A stretch of 64,000 bases of DNA from assembly GCA_031421855.1 (NCBI GenBank), contig JANOPN010000071.1, positions 1-64,000 on the forward strand, read 5' to 3'. The DNA is from JAAFHN01 sp031421855 (GTDB taxonomy: Bacteria > Pseudomonadota > Gammaproteobacteria > Burkholderiales > Burkholderiaceae_C). Under the pieces are notes generated by a model, which had not been told where the DNA came from, did not search any database, and was given only the letters and a program-made list of their open reading frames with translations. How positions within the stretch are numbered: the first letter of the stretch is position 1; each line of letters starts with the position of its first letter. Made by a program: the position numbers and the translations under genes. Shown here piece by piece: positions 1 to 8,804 of this stretch.

Positions 1-181
1 TTGAGTCAGCTTGCGAAGAATTTTTGAGATTCCCCGCCAACATCCTCACCCTAGCTTCAGCATCTACAAGACGCCTCCAAGTAAGCCCGCACTCCTTTCG
101 AAGAGGCCATAATGTATCAGGGTTTACGAGGGTTTTGAGGCAATGCGGGTTTATTTTCATGATCTCGCACGCCGTCATCCC

Positions 182-2500
182 TCAACTTGACCCGACGGGT
201 ACCAATGGCAAGTTTCGTAGCCGCGCCTTTGTCAGCGCGAACCATGCGTTGGCGACTGCTGGTGCAAGCGGGGGTAGCCCCGGCTCGCCGACCCCTGTTG
301 GGGGTGACGTGCTTTTAACGATGTGCGTTTCAACGACCGGCGCTTGTGCAAGTTTGATCATGGGGTAGTCGTTGAAGTTTTGCTGCTGTACCTGACCGGC
401 CTTGATCGTGATCGCGCCGTGGAGTGCCGCTGTGAGTCCAAACACAACGCTGCTCTCCATTTGCTGCGCGACGATGCCGGGGTTCACGACGGCACCGCAA
501 TCAATTGCGCAAACCACTCGGTGCACCCTGATCTGCCCGGCGACTGCACTGACTTCGGCAACTTGCGCGACGATGCTGTCAAACGACTCATGAATTGCAA
601 TGCCGCGTTTGCGGCCAGCTTGCGCAGGCTTATCCCATCCCGCTTTCTCTGCGGCCAAGTTGAGCACCGCCAGGTGGCGAGGCGAGTGGCTCAAATTATT
701 TTGTCGAAACACCAATGGATCGATGCCCGCCGCATGCGCAATCTCGTCGATGAGCGACTCCCCGAAAAACGCGTTTTGCGAATGTCCGACAGATCGCCAA
801 AAGCCGATTGGCACACCCGAGCGTGTCGCTTTGTGGCTGATGGTTTGGTGTTCAAACCCGTAGGGCATGTCAAACAACCCCTCTGATGTGGTTTTGTCTG
901 GTGTATCGATCGGGCCGCCGAGCGGTGATTGGGTGCGCTCCAGCCAACGCGGTGTGATGGCGTCGCCTGCGGTTCGGATGCGCAGCGCCGTGACGACCCC
1001 AGCGTTGTCAATGGCCGCAATTGCTTCGCAGGCCTGCGCTGGTCGGTACACGTCGTGGGTTGTGTCTTGTTCGCGTGACCAAATCAGTTGTACCGGTCTG
1101 CCATTGCATTCCATCGCGACCCGAACGGCCTGCGCGACAAAGTCGACTTCAAGCCGTCTGCCGAACCCACCGCCGAGCAGCGTGACGTGTACCTTGACGC
1201 GGTCTTCGCGCACGCCGGCGATTCGTGCTGCGATTGCCCGAGCGATGCCTGGCACTTGGGTGGGTGCCCAGATCTCGACGCCCGCGTCACTCACCCGCGC
1301 CGTGCAGTTCATGGGCTCCAAGGTTGCGTGGGCGAGGTACGGCGCGTAATAGGTTGCTTTGACAATCTTGGCCCCTTTTGGCGTGGTGCCGGGTCGGCTG
1401 GCGCTATTTTTGCCCATTGCACCGTAATAAAAGAGCTGCGACTCCACATCACCACGCGAATGAAATTCATACCCATCACGCTCGGATGCCGCGCTGGCCA
1501 ACGCCGACCAAATCGCGTCCGAGTCAGCTGCGCCGCTTGGGGGGCTGCGCCAATCGGCTTGCACCGCGTCCGCCGCGCGTGACGCATGCCAATAGCTCGT
1601 GCCAACAACGGCAAACCCGGCCGTGCTACCTGCGTCGGCTGGCAATTGAACGATGCGCACAGCTCCGGCCAGGCTCATCGCCTGCGTCGAGTCGATTCGC
1701 CCGGGCTGCCCACCCAATGCGGGCGCCATTCGAACAGCGGCAAAAAGCAGATCCTTTTCACGCACATCGATGCCATACACCGCAAGTCCAAACACCTTTG
1801 CAGGCACATCGGCGCGCATCGCAGACGTACCAATGAGCTTCCAGTCTTGGGCCGCTTTCGGCGCGACACTCGCGGGTGGGGTAATGGCAGCTGTTTTCGC
1901 CAACTCGGCAAAAGTCGCCCGCTTGCCCGACGCGTGACTGATGATGCCGTCTTTCGTGACAAGTTCGGCAACCGGCAATTTCCACTCCAACGACGCCGCA
2001 CCCAAAAGCGAGCCACGCGCCACTGCGGCGGCTTGCCGCAGCGGCTCCCACGCATCGCTCACGCTTGACGACCCACCGGTGGCGTTGATGCCCAGCTCGC
2101 GGGCGATTTTGCCAACCGCCCATTTAGAGCCTCTGCTCATTGATGTGTGCTCGTCTTTGGGATGCAGGGGCAGTCCGCCGACAAACATCGCGACGTTGCC
2201 GTAAATCTTATCGTGCCCCGCTTGTTCAATTCGCACCTGTGTCAGCGGCACGTCCAACTCTTCTGCCACCAGCATCGGCAGCGCGGTGTGCACACCCTGC
2301 CCCATTTCGCTGCGCGCCATAGCCAACACGACAAAGTTGTCGGGCGTGATCTTGATCCACCCATTGAGACCGATTTCGCCGTCTATGGGCAGCATCAACT
2401 CTGGCGAGCCCTTTCTGGAGCGCGCGGGCATCACGCCCCAACCGACCACCAAGCCCCCGGTCGCGGCAACGCCCCCCAAAATCCAGGTGCGGCGCTTCAT
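182..2500 (-). CDS. Molybdopterin-binding subunit of an aldehyde/isoquinoline oxidoreductase-type enzyme (IorB-like)
   Basis: Large catalytic subunit of a xanthine dehydrogenase-family molybdenum hydroxylase, of the periplasm-directed IorB type. The N-terminus carries twin arginines (residues 3-4) before a hydrophobic stretch, as in a Tat signal. Motifs visible are MGQGVHT (66-72), HATLEPMN (391-398), GGGFGRR (443-449) and VGEPGLPP near the C-terminus, whose Glu (about 739) is the expected catalytic residue. At 772 aa it matches single-polypeptide IorB proteins. Its ATG overlaps the stop of the 2Fe-2S subunit gene by 4 bp, so the two are translationally coupled. No cytochrome c or maturation gene is adjacent. 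The substrate cannot be read from sequence; isoquinoline, aldehydes or nicotinate-type heterocycles are possible. The family call is firm. Confidence 0.9.
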   Translation of the reverse strand: MKRRTWILGGVAATGGLVVGWGVMPARSRKGSPELMLPIDGEIGLNGWIKITPDNFVVLAMARSEMGQGVHTALPMLVAEELDVPLTQVRIEQAGHDKIYGNVAMFVGGLPLHPKDEHTSMSRGSKWAVGKIARELGINATGGSSSVSDAWEPLRQAAAVARGSLLGAASLEWKLPVAELVTKDGIISHASGKRATFAELAKTAAITPPASVAPKAAQDWKLIGTSAMRADVPAKVFGLAVYGIDVREKDLLFAAVRMAPALGGQPGRIDSTQAMSLAGAVRIVQLPADAGSTAGFAVVGTSYWHASRAADAVQADWRSPPSGAADSDAIWSALASAASERDGYEFHSRGDVESQLFYYGAMGKNSASRPGTTPKGAKIVKATYYAPYLAHATLEPMNCTARVSDAGVEIWAPTQVPGIARAIAARIAGVREDRVKVHVTLLGGGFGRRLEVDFVAQAVRVAMECNGRPVQLIWSREQDTTHDVYRPAQACEAIAAIDNAGVVTALRIRTAGDAITPRWLERTQSPLGGPIDTPDKTTSEGLFDMPYGFEHQTISHKATRSGVPIGFWRSVGHSQNAFFGESLIDEIAHAAGIDPLVFRQNNLSHSPRHLAVLNLAAEKAGWDKPAQAGRKRGIAIHESFDSIVAQVAEVSAVAGQIRVHRVVCAIDCGAVVNPGIVAQQMESSVVFGLTAALHGAITIKAGQVQQQNFNDYPMIKLAQAPVVETHIVKSTSPPTGVGEPGLPPLAPAVANAWFALTKARLRNLPLVPVGSS

Positions 2501-2961
2501 GTTGTCACCTCAAGCGATTGACCCGATGCCCGCTTGATTGCGCGACGCACCCGCTGGTAGGTGCCGCATCGACAAATATTGGTCATCGCTGCATCAATTT
2601 GTGCGTCGGTGGGCTTCGCGTGTTGCGCCAAAAGCGCGGCTGCCGCCATCAACATGCCGCTTTGGCAGTAGCCGCACTGCGGCACTTGCTCCGCAATCCA
2701 GGCGGCTTGCAACGCGTGCGGGCGCTGCGGCGTGCCCAAACCCTCAATGCTCTGGATTGATTTGCCCACCACACTGGAGACCGGCGTGACGCAACTTCGA
2801 GTCGCCACGCCATTGACGCGAACCGTGCAAGCGCCGCACGCCGCGATGCCGCAACCAAACTTGGTGCCGGTCATGTTCAGCGCGTCGCGCAGCACCCACA
2901 GCAGCGGCATCGCCGGTTCGACCGCAACCGTCACGTTTCGACCATTGATTGACAAATCCAT
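2497..2961 (-). CDS. 2Fe-2S subunit of a molybdenum oxidoreductase (IorA-like)
   Basis: Small iron-sulfur subunit (154 aa) that passes electrons from the molybdenum centre. The plant-ferredoxin-type cluster is bound by Cys37, Cys42, Cys45 and Cys57 (CGIAACGAC, then a single Cys). The second cluster is bound by Cys96/Cys99 (CGYC) and Cys130/Cys132 (CRC). All eight ligands are present and the length is normal for IorA. It is first in a two-gene operon with the large subunit. A divergent regulator gene starts about 235 bp away, with an R1 repeat copy between them. The enzyme's electron acceptor is not encoded here. Confidence 0.92.
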   Translation of the reverse strand: MDLSINGRNVTVAVEPAMPLLWVLRDALNMTGTKFGCGIAACGACTVRVNGVATRSCVTPVSSVVGKSIQSIEGLGTPQRPHALQAAWIAEQVPQCGYCQSGMLMAAAALLAQHAKPTDAQIDAAMTNICRCGTYQRVRRAIKRASGQSLEVTT

Positions 2962-3062
2962 CTCATGCTCCTAGTCAAGCATGCAATATAGCGAGTCTGT
3001 ATGCACGCACTGCCCAGACTTGCCCGAATCCGCCCAAATGGCCTTGTCGACTCATTTTTGAC

Positions 3063-3110
3063 GTTTATTTGGCATCTGGTCACCGAGTCCATTGAGTTTG
3101 TTGCTATATA
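3063..3110 (-). repeat. Dispersed repeat R1, copy 1
   Basis: On the minus strand it carries the R1 blocks AGCAACA, CTCAATG, GGTGACCA and a TGCCAAAT tail. It is intergenic, between the iorA-like gene and the GbsR-type regulator promoter. It has GGACTC where the usual form has GAATCC. Confidence 0.8.
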
Positions 3111-3160
3111 TATCATAGTGATTTCGACATCGCAACCGGCAAGCCCGTGTAATTTCCGTG

Positions 3161-3189
3161 TTGACAGAAATAAATGAAACTCATAGAAT
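3161..3189 (+). promoter_or_regulatory. Near-consensus sigma-70 promoter of the GbsR-type regulator
   Basis: TTGACA at 3161-3166 is followed by a 17-nt spacer and TAGAAT at 3184-3189. Transcription would start at about 3196, one base before the ATG at 3197. The message would therefore be leaderless or nearly so. The motif is seen directly; the start site is inferred from spacing. Confidence 0.65.
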
Positions 3190-3196
3190 TGCGTTC

Positions 3197-3802
3197 ATGG
3201 ATTTGAGCAGCACATCCCAAAAATTCGTTCTCCACTGGGGAGAAATGGGCACCAAATGGGGCGTCAACCGCACCGTTGCGCAAATACACGCTTTGCTCTA
3301 CTTGCACGGCAAGGCCATGCCGGCAGACGAAATCGCCCAAACCTTGGCGGTGGCACGCAGCAACGTGAGCAATTCGCTGCGCGAGCTGCAAGCTTGGAAT
3401 TTGGTGAAGATGGTTCACGTGTTGGGTGATCGGAGAGATCACTTTGAAACCAGCACCGACATTTGGGAGCTCGCTCGCACCATCGTTCGCGAGCGGCAAG
3501 AGCGCGAAATCGCGCCGACTGTAGAGGTGCTACAAGCCCTGCTCGACAGCCCAGAGCTCATGGTTGACGGCGTTGATCGCGCGGCGCGCATCAAAGAAAT
3601 GCTGACGCTGCTGGAGGCCGTGACCGTGTGGAGCGATGAGATGCTTCGCTTGGACACCGAGACCTTGACCAAGGTGCTCAAGCTCGGTGCGAAGGTCCAA
3701 AAGCTCATCCGAGGTGATGCGGATGGCACGCTTGGGTCAACCGCGTTGGCAGCGAGTGAACAAGCAAAAGCCGAAACCCTCGGCGCGATGATGGGGCCTT
3801 AA
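3197..3802 (+). CDS. GbsR/MarR-family transcriptional regulator
   Basis: A 201-aa winged-helix regulator of the GbsR branch of MarR proteins. The N-terminal half contains the helix-turn-helix stretch (LHGKAMPADEIAQTLAVARS and following), then a helical C-terminal half typical of the group. The family usually controls membrane-stress or osmoprotectant genes; nothing here shows the target. A longer reading from GTG at 3158 is possible, but that stretch contains the TTGACA and TAGAAT promoter boxes, so the ATG at 3197 is preferred. There is no Shine-Dalgarno sequence, in line with a leaderless message. It is divergent from the molybdenum enzyme and upstream of the DCC gene. Confidence 0.85.
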   Translation: MDLSSTSQKFVLHWGEMGTKWGVNRTVAQIHALLYLHGKAMPADEIAQTLAVARSNVSNSLRELQAWNLVKMVHVLGDRRDHFETSTDIWELARTIVRERQEREIAPTVEVLQALLDSPELMVDGVDRAARIKEMLTLLEAVTVWSDEMLRLDTETLTKVLKLGAKVQKLIRGDADGTLGSTALAASEQAKAETLGAMMGP

Positions 3803-3882
3803 CGACCCCATCGCCCTGACTCAACAAGCCCTTTTTTTGCCAAACAATTTCTGTTACGACTGAAACAACTGTCAAAACATCA

Positions 3883-4368
3883 ATGAAAGACCACATGCAC
3901 GAAACGCAAAACTTCCCGTTGACCTTGTTTTACGACGGCGGCTGCCCCTTGTGTGCCTTTGAGATGGACAACTTGCGCAGGCGCGCCAACGTTGTTGGCG
4001 GTGTCGGTGTCAACGGCGCTGCCGCACCTTTGGTGTTCGTTGACATCTCTCATCCCAACTTCGACCCGAGCATTTGCAGCGCAAGCCCTGCCCAGATGAT
4101 GACCGCCATACACGGCATGCGACCGGACAGCACACTCGTGGTCGGCGTACCCGCACTTCGGTTGGCCTACCAGGCTGTCGGGCTGGGCGCGCTTGTCGCA
4201 CCAACCGGCTGGAGATGGTTGGCGCCTATTTTTGACTGGCTGTACGCCTTGCTCGCGCGGTACCGCCAACCGATTTCGCGGCTTTTATCGCCCTTGATCA
4301 CGCACTTCGAGGCCAGAAAGGCCGCAAAACGCATCCAAGCGTGTCAGCGTGGCAGTTGCACACGTTAA
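3883..4368 (+). CDS. DCC-family (DUF393) thiol-disulfide oxidoreductase-like protein
   Basis: The sequence has the DCC signature YDGGCPLC at residues 17-24, giving a CxxC pair (Cys21, Cys24) in a thioredoxin-like setting, followed by the family's RxxxRR helix. The length of 161 aa is usual. DUF393 proteins are predicted oxidoreductases of unknown substrate. A second ATG at 3895 could be the start. The next gene begins 12 bp after the stop, so this is likely the first gene of an operon with the SDR and DUF2867 genes. Confidence 0.85.
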   Translation: MKDHMHETQNFPLTLFYDGGCPLCAFEMDNLRRRANVVGGVGVNGAAAPLVFVDISHPNFDPSICSASPAQMMTAIHGMRPDSTLVVGVPALRLAYQAVGLGALVAPTGWRWLAPIFDWLYALLARYRQPISRLLSPLITHFEARKAAKRIQACQRGSCTR

Positions 4369-4380
4369 AAGGAGCATCCC

Positions 4381-5346
4381 ATGAAAGTCACTGTTTTTGG
4401 CGCAAACGGCATGGTCGGCGGCGCGATCTGCCACGAATTAGAGGCGCGCGGACATCAAGTCAATCCGATTGCCCGCTCAGGCTCAAGCGCTGCTGTCGAT
4501 TTCTGCGCGCCGGATTTGCTGCGCCAGATGCAGGCGGTCATCAAGGATGCTGACATCGTCGTCAACGCGGTGGGCATCTTGCATCAACAGCGCACACAAA
4601 CCTTTCAGCGCGTTCACATCGACGCGGTTGAGGCGCTTTGCAACGCCTGCGAGATTGAGCGGGTCGCCCGAATCGTTCACATCTCGGCAATCGGCGTTGG
4701 GCGCGGCCTTGGCGGTGCGTATTTGGCAAGCAAACAGCGCGCCGAGGAGATTTTGGCTGAGCACTCGGTCGACTACGTGGTGGTTCGCCCCAGTTTGGTG
4801 ATCGACCCGTCAAGCCCCAGCACCCGTTTTTTAGCGCAGATGTCGAGAATGCCCATCGTGATGTTGCCAGGGCTGACCGGTGGCAACGACCAATCGCTCG
4901 CGCCACTGTCGCTCGCTGATTTGGCATCGTGCGTTGCAAACATGGCTGCGCACCCCAAGGCGATGCGTCGCACAATCGATATTGCCGGCCCCACTGACAT
5001 GACCCTGCGCGAGCTGTTGCTCAAACTGCGCGACCAAATCGACACCCCAAAAGCAAGCGCACTTGCCTCGCCGCTTTTTATGCGCCTGCCTTGGTGGGTG
5101 ATGCGGCTAGGCGCGCGTTTGGCGCAAGCCATCCCATTCGACAACCCAAAGGTCGCGAGCGTCGACAACCTGCGTTTGCTGCAAGCCGGAACCCGTTCAA
5201 CCATGAGCGAAACCAGCCGTTGGTTAGGCCGCGACCCGACGTCGCCCACAAAAGCGGCATCGACCGCGCCATCGACCGCTGCCGGCGCGCATGAAGCACC
5301 CCGCAACTCACTCACCACGCCCGAAGGCATCCACCATGTCGCCTAA
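4381..5346 (+). CDS. NAD(P)-binding atypical SDR-family protein
   Basis: A 321-aa NmrA/NDUFA9-like atypical short-chain dehydrogenase. The dinucleotide-binding glycine motif GANGMVGG lies at residues 7-14. The conserved VNAVGIL and VVVRPSLVI strands follow, and there is no classical YxxxK catalytic pair in the usual place. A good ribosome site (AAGGAG) precedes the ATG. The last 60 residues are Ser/Thr/Ala-rich and probably disordered. Homologues are often fused to a DUF2867 domain; here that domain is the next gene, overlapping by 11 bp. Function is unknown beyond nucleotide binding. Confidence 0.85.
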   Translation: MKVTVFGANGMVGGAICHELEARGHQVNPIARSGSSAAVDFCAPDLLRQMQAVIKDADIVVNAVGILHQQRTQTFQRVHIDAVEALCNACEIERVARIVHISAIGVGRGLGGAYLASKQRAEEILAEHSVDYVVVRPSLVIDPSSPSTRFLAQMSRMPIVMLPGLTGGNDQSLAPLSLADLASCVANMAAHPKAMRRTIDIAGPTDMTLRELLLKLRDQIDTPKASALASPLFMRLPWWVMRLGARLAQAIPFDNPKVASVDNLRLLQAGTRSTMSETSRWLGRDPTSPTKAASTAPSTAAGAHEAPRNSLTTPEGIHHVA

Positions 5347-5872
5347 CTTGCCATTGATCGCGCCCACTTCGATGCCAATCGCCTCAGCCCTGACGGGAAT
5401 TTATGCCGACCCCGACCTCGCCGATGCCTACAGCGTCACCCTTGGGGCCAGCTGCGACACCGACCCCGAGCGACTTGCGCGGTTCATTTTTTCCAATCAA
5501 CCCAGCTGGGTCGGCAAACTCATGGTCGTGCGAGACACGATCGTGGCAAGGTTCGGCTTGAAAACCGCCGACCAACTCACCTCATCAGCAGGCGACATCA
5601 GTACTGAGCAGCCGCCACGGGTGGGGATATTCAAAATTTACAGCCGCAACGAGTGCGAGATCATCTTGGGCGAGGACGACAGCCACCTCGACTTTCGGCT
5701 GTCGCTTTGGGTGGAACCCATGGAACTGGGCCAACACCGTTTGGTGCTCTCAACAAAAGTGCAATGCCACAACCGCTTAGGCCGCGCCTACATCTTCGTC
5801 ATTGCTCCGTTTCACCGCCAAGTCGTGCAGGCCTGTTTGCGCCGCGCTGCGCGCATCGGCTGGCCACATTAG
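5336..5872 (+). CDS. DUF2867 domain protein
   Basis: A 178-aa protein matching the DUF2867 family, with features such as the FSNQPSWVGKLMVVRD stretch and a VQCHNRLGRAY strand. In many bacteria this domain is the C-terminal half of an SDR-DUF2867 fusion, so the two overlapping genes here look like a split version of that fusion. The ATG at 5336 is preferred to the in-frame ATG at 5291. It has GAAGG at a suitable distance and overlaps the SDR stop by only 11 bp. Function is unknown. Confidence 0.8.
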   Translation: MSPNLPLIAPTSMPIASALTGIYADPDLADAYSVTLGASCDTDPERLARFIFSNQPSWVGKLMVVRDTIVARFGLKTADQLTSSAGDISTEQPPRVGIFKIYSRNECEIILGEDDSHLDFRLSLWVEPMELGQHRLVLSTKVQCHNRLGRAYIFVIAPFHRQVVQACLRRAARIGWPH

Positions 5873-5990
5873 GACCACTCGGGCAGAAACGGGTAGAAAC
5901 CGGCAAAACGAGCAAAAGCAGTCGCGCCAAACGTGTTGTCGCTGGCGTTGATCGCTGCTGGCTGTGCAGCGGCAGGCACTGACTACTCCT

Positions 5991-6049
5991 AAAAGCGTAG
6001 CACTTGATCGAATGAATCCGGTGACCAATGCCCAAAAAGTCGTTAAAAA
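5991..6049 (+). repeat. Dispersed repeat R1, copy 2
   Basis: Shows TAGCA, GAATGAATCC, GGTGACCA and a long tail CCAAAAAGTCGTT. The same tail recurs in the second dsbD copy (29083-29143). Intergenic, upstream of uup; the uup frame is open through it for 48 codons before the real start. Confidence 0.75.
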
Positions 6050-6107
6050 CCGGCAAATTCAGGGTTTACGAGACTCGAAGGGCGATGCTCACCGACAATC
6101 GACCCCT

Positions 6108-8120
6108 ATGGCATGGATTACCCTTTTAAATGCGCAGCTGGCTTTTGGTCATGTTGCCTTGTTGGACCACACCGATTTCGCGCTACAAAGCGCTGAGCGG
6201 GTGGGCTTGATTGGTCGCAACGGCACAGGCAAGTCGTCCTTGCTCAAGATACTGGCGGGGATGGACAAACCCGACGACGGCGTGCTGCAAATGCAAACGG
6301 GGGTGCAAGTCGCCTATGTTTCGCAAGAGCCCGTGCTCGACCCGGAATCGACCGTTTTTGATGCCGTCAAACACGGCTTGGCCAGCACGGTCGCTTTGAT
6401 TGAGCAATATTCTGACGGCGAGGGTGACATTGACGCCCTGCACGCCGCGATTGACGCCGCTGACGGCTGGACATGGGAGCAGCGCGTGACCGAAACGCTG
6501 CAACGTCTGAGCTTGGACGGCGACGCCAAAGTGGGCAGCTTGTCTGGCGGGCTTAAAAAGCGGGTCGCCTTGGCCCAAGCCTTGGCCCAACGCCCTGACG
6601 TGCTCTTGCTCGACGAGCCAACCAACCACCTCGACATGGCAGCCATCGGCTGGCTAGAGGATTTGCTGGTCAACTTCAAAGGCTCGGTGCTCGTCATCAC
6701 CCACGACCGAGCGTTTTTGGACCGAGTCGCCACCCGAATCGTTGAGCTGGATCGGGGTCAGTTGCGCAGCTACCCCGGCAACTTTGCGGCCTATGAGCTG
6801 CTCAAAGCCCAAGAGCTGGCCGACGAAGCCGTGTCAAACGCCAAGTTTGACAAGCTGCTCGCACAAGAAGAAATTTGGATCCGCAAGGGCGTTGAAGCCC
6901 GGCGAACCCGCGCCACCGCGCGCATTGAGCGACTCCAAGGCCTGCGCGGCGAAGCCGCCGAGCGGCGCAAACGCATGGGCGAGGTCAACTTTGCCATCGA
7001 CACCGGACAAAAGAGCGGCAAGCTGGTCTGCGAGCTGCAAGATGTGAGTAAACACTTCGTTCGAACCGACCCCGATACGGGCGAGACCACCCGCAAAGAC
7101 GTGGTCAGCCACTTCTCGGCAACCATCATGCGCGGTGACAAAATCGGCCTTGTGGGCGCCAATGGTGCGGGCAAAACCACTCTACTCAAAATGATTTTGG
7201 GCGAGTTGGAGCCCGACGCTGACCCCATTGGCATGGTGCGCGACACCCCTGCCGTGCGCTTGGGCACGCAAATTCAAGTGGCGTACTTCGACCAACTGCG
7301 CGAAGCCCTTGACCCCGAAGCCTCAATCGAAGACTTCATCAGCCCCGGCAGCGAATGGATTGAGATCAACAACGAGCGAAAACACGTGCGCTCGTATCTG
7401 AGTGACTTTTTGTTCAGCCCCGAGCGCGCCCGCTCGCCGGTGAAAAGCCTCTCTGGCGGTGAGCGCAACCGCTTGCTGCTCGCGCGCTTGTTTGCCCGCC
7501 CAGCCAACGTCTTGGTGCTTGATGAGCCCACCAACGACCTTGACATCGACACACTGGCATTGCTCGAAGAATTGCTCGCCCAGTACAACGGCACTGTGTT
7601 TTTGGTCAGCCACGACCGCCGATTCTTGGACAACGTCGTCACCAGCGTCATCGTCAACGAACCCAGCCCCGGCAACCCCGGCGTGTGGCGCGAGTATGTG
7701 GGCGGCATCCAAGATTGGCTGGTGCAGTCCGCCCGTCGCACCGCCGCAATCAAGGCGGGCCAGTCAGCCAGCGGCGCAGACCCCCGTTCAGCTGCTCACA
7801 ATACAGTAGCAACAAACCGAATGAATACGGCGACCATCGGCAAAAATCAGTCCATAAACGACTACTCGGCAGCCGCCACTGCACAAGCCAAGCCAGCCGC
7901 CAAAAAGCCCAAACTCAGCTTCAAAGACCAACGAGAGTTGGACGGCCTGCCTGCAGCCATTGCCGCACTGGAACTAGAACAAAACCAAGCCCGAGCCAAA
8001 CTAGCCGACGGCAAACTCTACTCTAGCGACCCAGAACAAGCCGCGGCCCTGGCACGGCGAGATGCCGAGATTGACGACGAACTGCTGGCGAAGATGGAGC
8101 GCATGGAAGTGCTGGGTTGA
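6108..8120 (+). CDS. uup: ABC-F family ATPase Uup
   Basis: A soluble tandem-ATPase of the ABC-F class (670 aa), which act on ribosomes or nucleic-acid structures rather than in transport. The first Walker A GRNGTGKS is at 36-43 and the signature LSGG at about 146. The second Walker A GANGAGKT is near 350 and LSGGERNR near 447. Both halves have LLLDEPTNHLD-type Walker B motifs. A positively charged C-terminal domain with a terminal coiled coil follows, as in Uup. An R1 repeat copy is read in frame at residues 566-580, in the linker before that domain. Starts upstream of 6108 would translate another R1 copy and are rejected. Confidence 0.93.
   Translation: MAWITLLNAQLAFGHVALLDHTDFALQSAERVGLIGRNGTGKSSLLKILAGMDKPDDGVLQMQTGVQVAYVSQEPVLDPESTVFDAVKHGLASTVALIEQYSDGEGDIDALHAAIDAADGWTWEQRVTETLQRLSLDGDAKVGSLSGGLKKRVALAQALAQRPDVLLLDEPTNHLDMAAIGWLEDLLVNFKGSVLVITHDRAFLDRVATRIVELDRGQLRSYPGNFAAYELLKAQELADEAVSNAKFDKLLAQEEIWIRKGVEARRTRATARIERLQGLRGEAAERRKRMGEVNFAIDTGQKSGKLVCELQDVSKHFVRTDPDTGETTRKDVVSHFSATIMRGDKIGLVGANGAGKTTLLKMILGELEPDADPIGMVRDTPAVRLGTQIQVAYFDQLREALDPEASIEDFISPGSEWIEINNERKHVRSYLSDFLFSPERARSPVKSLSGGERNRLLLARLFARPANVLVLDEPTNDLDIDTLALLEELLAQYNGTVFLVSHDRRFLDNVVTSVIVNEPSPGNPGVWREYVGGIQDWLVQSARRTAAIKAGQSASGADPRSAAHNTVATNRMNTATIGKNQSINDYSAAATAQAKPAAKKPKLSFKDQRELDGLPAAIAALELEQNQARAKLADGKLYSSDPEQAAALARRDAEIDDELLAKMERMEVLG
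7805..7847 (+). repeat. Dispersed repeat R1, copy 3 (inside uup)
   Basis: AGTAGCAACA, GAATGAATACGG, CGACCA and GGCAAAAA blocks. Translated in frame as TVATNRMNTATIGKN in the linker of Uup before its C-terminal domain. Confidence 0.8.
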
Positions 8121-8124
8121 CTCA

Positions 8125-8175
8125 TTTTTGATAGCAACAATCTCAATGAATCCGGTGACCAAGTGCCAATTTTTA
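8125..8175 (+). repeat. Dispersed repeat R1, copy 4
   Basis: One of the best copies: TTTTTGATAGCAACA, CTCAATGAATCC, GGTGACCAAGTGCC and ATTTTTA. It starts 5 bp after the uup stop. Confidence 0.85.
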
Positions 8176-8217
8176 GGAAAATACTCCCCACAAAAACCAA
8201 AAGTTGACTTTTTGCCC

Positions 8218-8415
8218 ATGAACCAACCGCTTGCGTCTCGCTCGATCATCGCGGTCAAGCCCTGTGGCGAGCACACGGCTGTCTTTTGTCCATCGGTCAG
8301 CCCTATGAGCTGGCACCTGAAGAGTGGGCGATTTCGGTGTCAATCACCAACCTCTACGCCGAGCTAGGGCGATGTGCTCGGAATCGACGCTTGGCAAGTC
8401 ACCCAGCTCACGTAA
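8218..8415 (+). pseudogene. Frameshifted remnant of an uncharacterised small protein
   Basis: ATG at 8218 opens a frame beginning MNQPLASRSIIAVKPCGE. The recognisable continuation (SIGQPYELAPEEWAISVS, then LYAELG) is in another frame, and DVLGIDAWQV in a third. Read across two frameshifts it looks like one small domain. I recall similar hypothetical proteins in Burkholderiales but cannot name the family. It lies directly before the decayed toxin gene and has no single open frame of useful length. Confidence 0.5.
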
Positions 8416-8429
8416 GAGCTTGAAAGGAA

Positions 8430-8804
8430 AAGATGCCTGACACAAAGCTGTGCGGCTTGGTCGATGATGCCAAGCCTGGGCGGGCAACCGATTTTGGCGG
8501 CGGCGTCTTCAAGCAACGGCTCAATGACAACTTGCATCGCAACATCTTGCTGGCCAAGTGCGAATGATTTTGGATATTTGAATTTTTGTCCGCCAAAAAC
8601 GACCGCGAGAACATCCATGCGGATGAGTTGGCGGGGTTCGAACCGGTCGCTCCCGCCTATGCCTAGCTGAATGCAACGCAGTTGGCGCATTTGCTTCGCG
8701 ATGGCGATTTTGTGGAGATTTGCAACGACCAAAGCCGATCGCACCAAACCTACTGCAACATCGTTGGCCAAGCCGCGAAGCATGCGTGCAGACAAAGGGT
8801 ATGA
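8430..8804 (+). pseudogene. Inactivated HigB/RelE-type toxin with two in-frame stop codons
   Basis: One frame runs from about 8430 to the TGA at 8802-8804. It contains the toxin-family features DFGGGVFKQRL, FEFLSAKNDRENI, DELAGF and LLRDGDFVEICN. It is interrupted by TGA at 8565-8567 and TAG at 8664-8666, while the frame itself is otherwise kept. The first codons of the family also seem lost. The end overlaps the start of the antitoxin gene, as in intact higBA-type pairs. I read this as a recently silenced toxin beside a kept antitoxin. The family call comes from the motif pattern. Confidence 0.65.

Noticed and set aside
117..130. TCAGGGTTTACGAG shared with 6059-6072
   Set aside because: A 14-bp match without extension on either side; could be chance. 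Nothing else was seen in positions 1-181.
5964..6107. N-terminal extension of uup
   Set aside because: These codons translate an intergenic R1 copy; the ABC-F core starts with MAWITLLNAQL at 6108.
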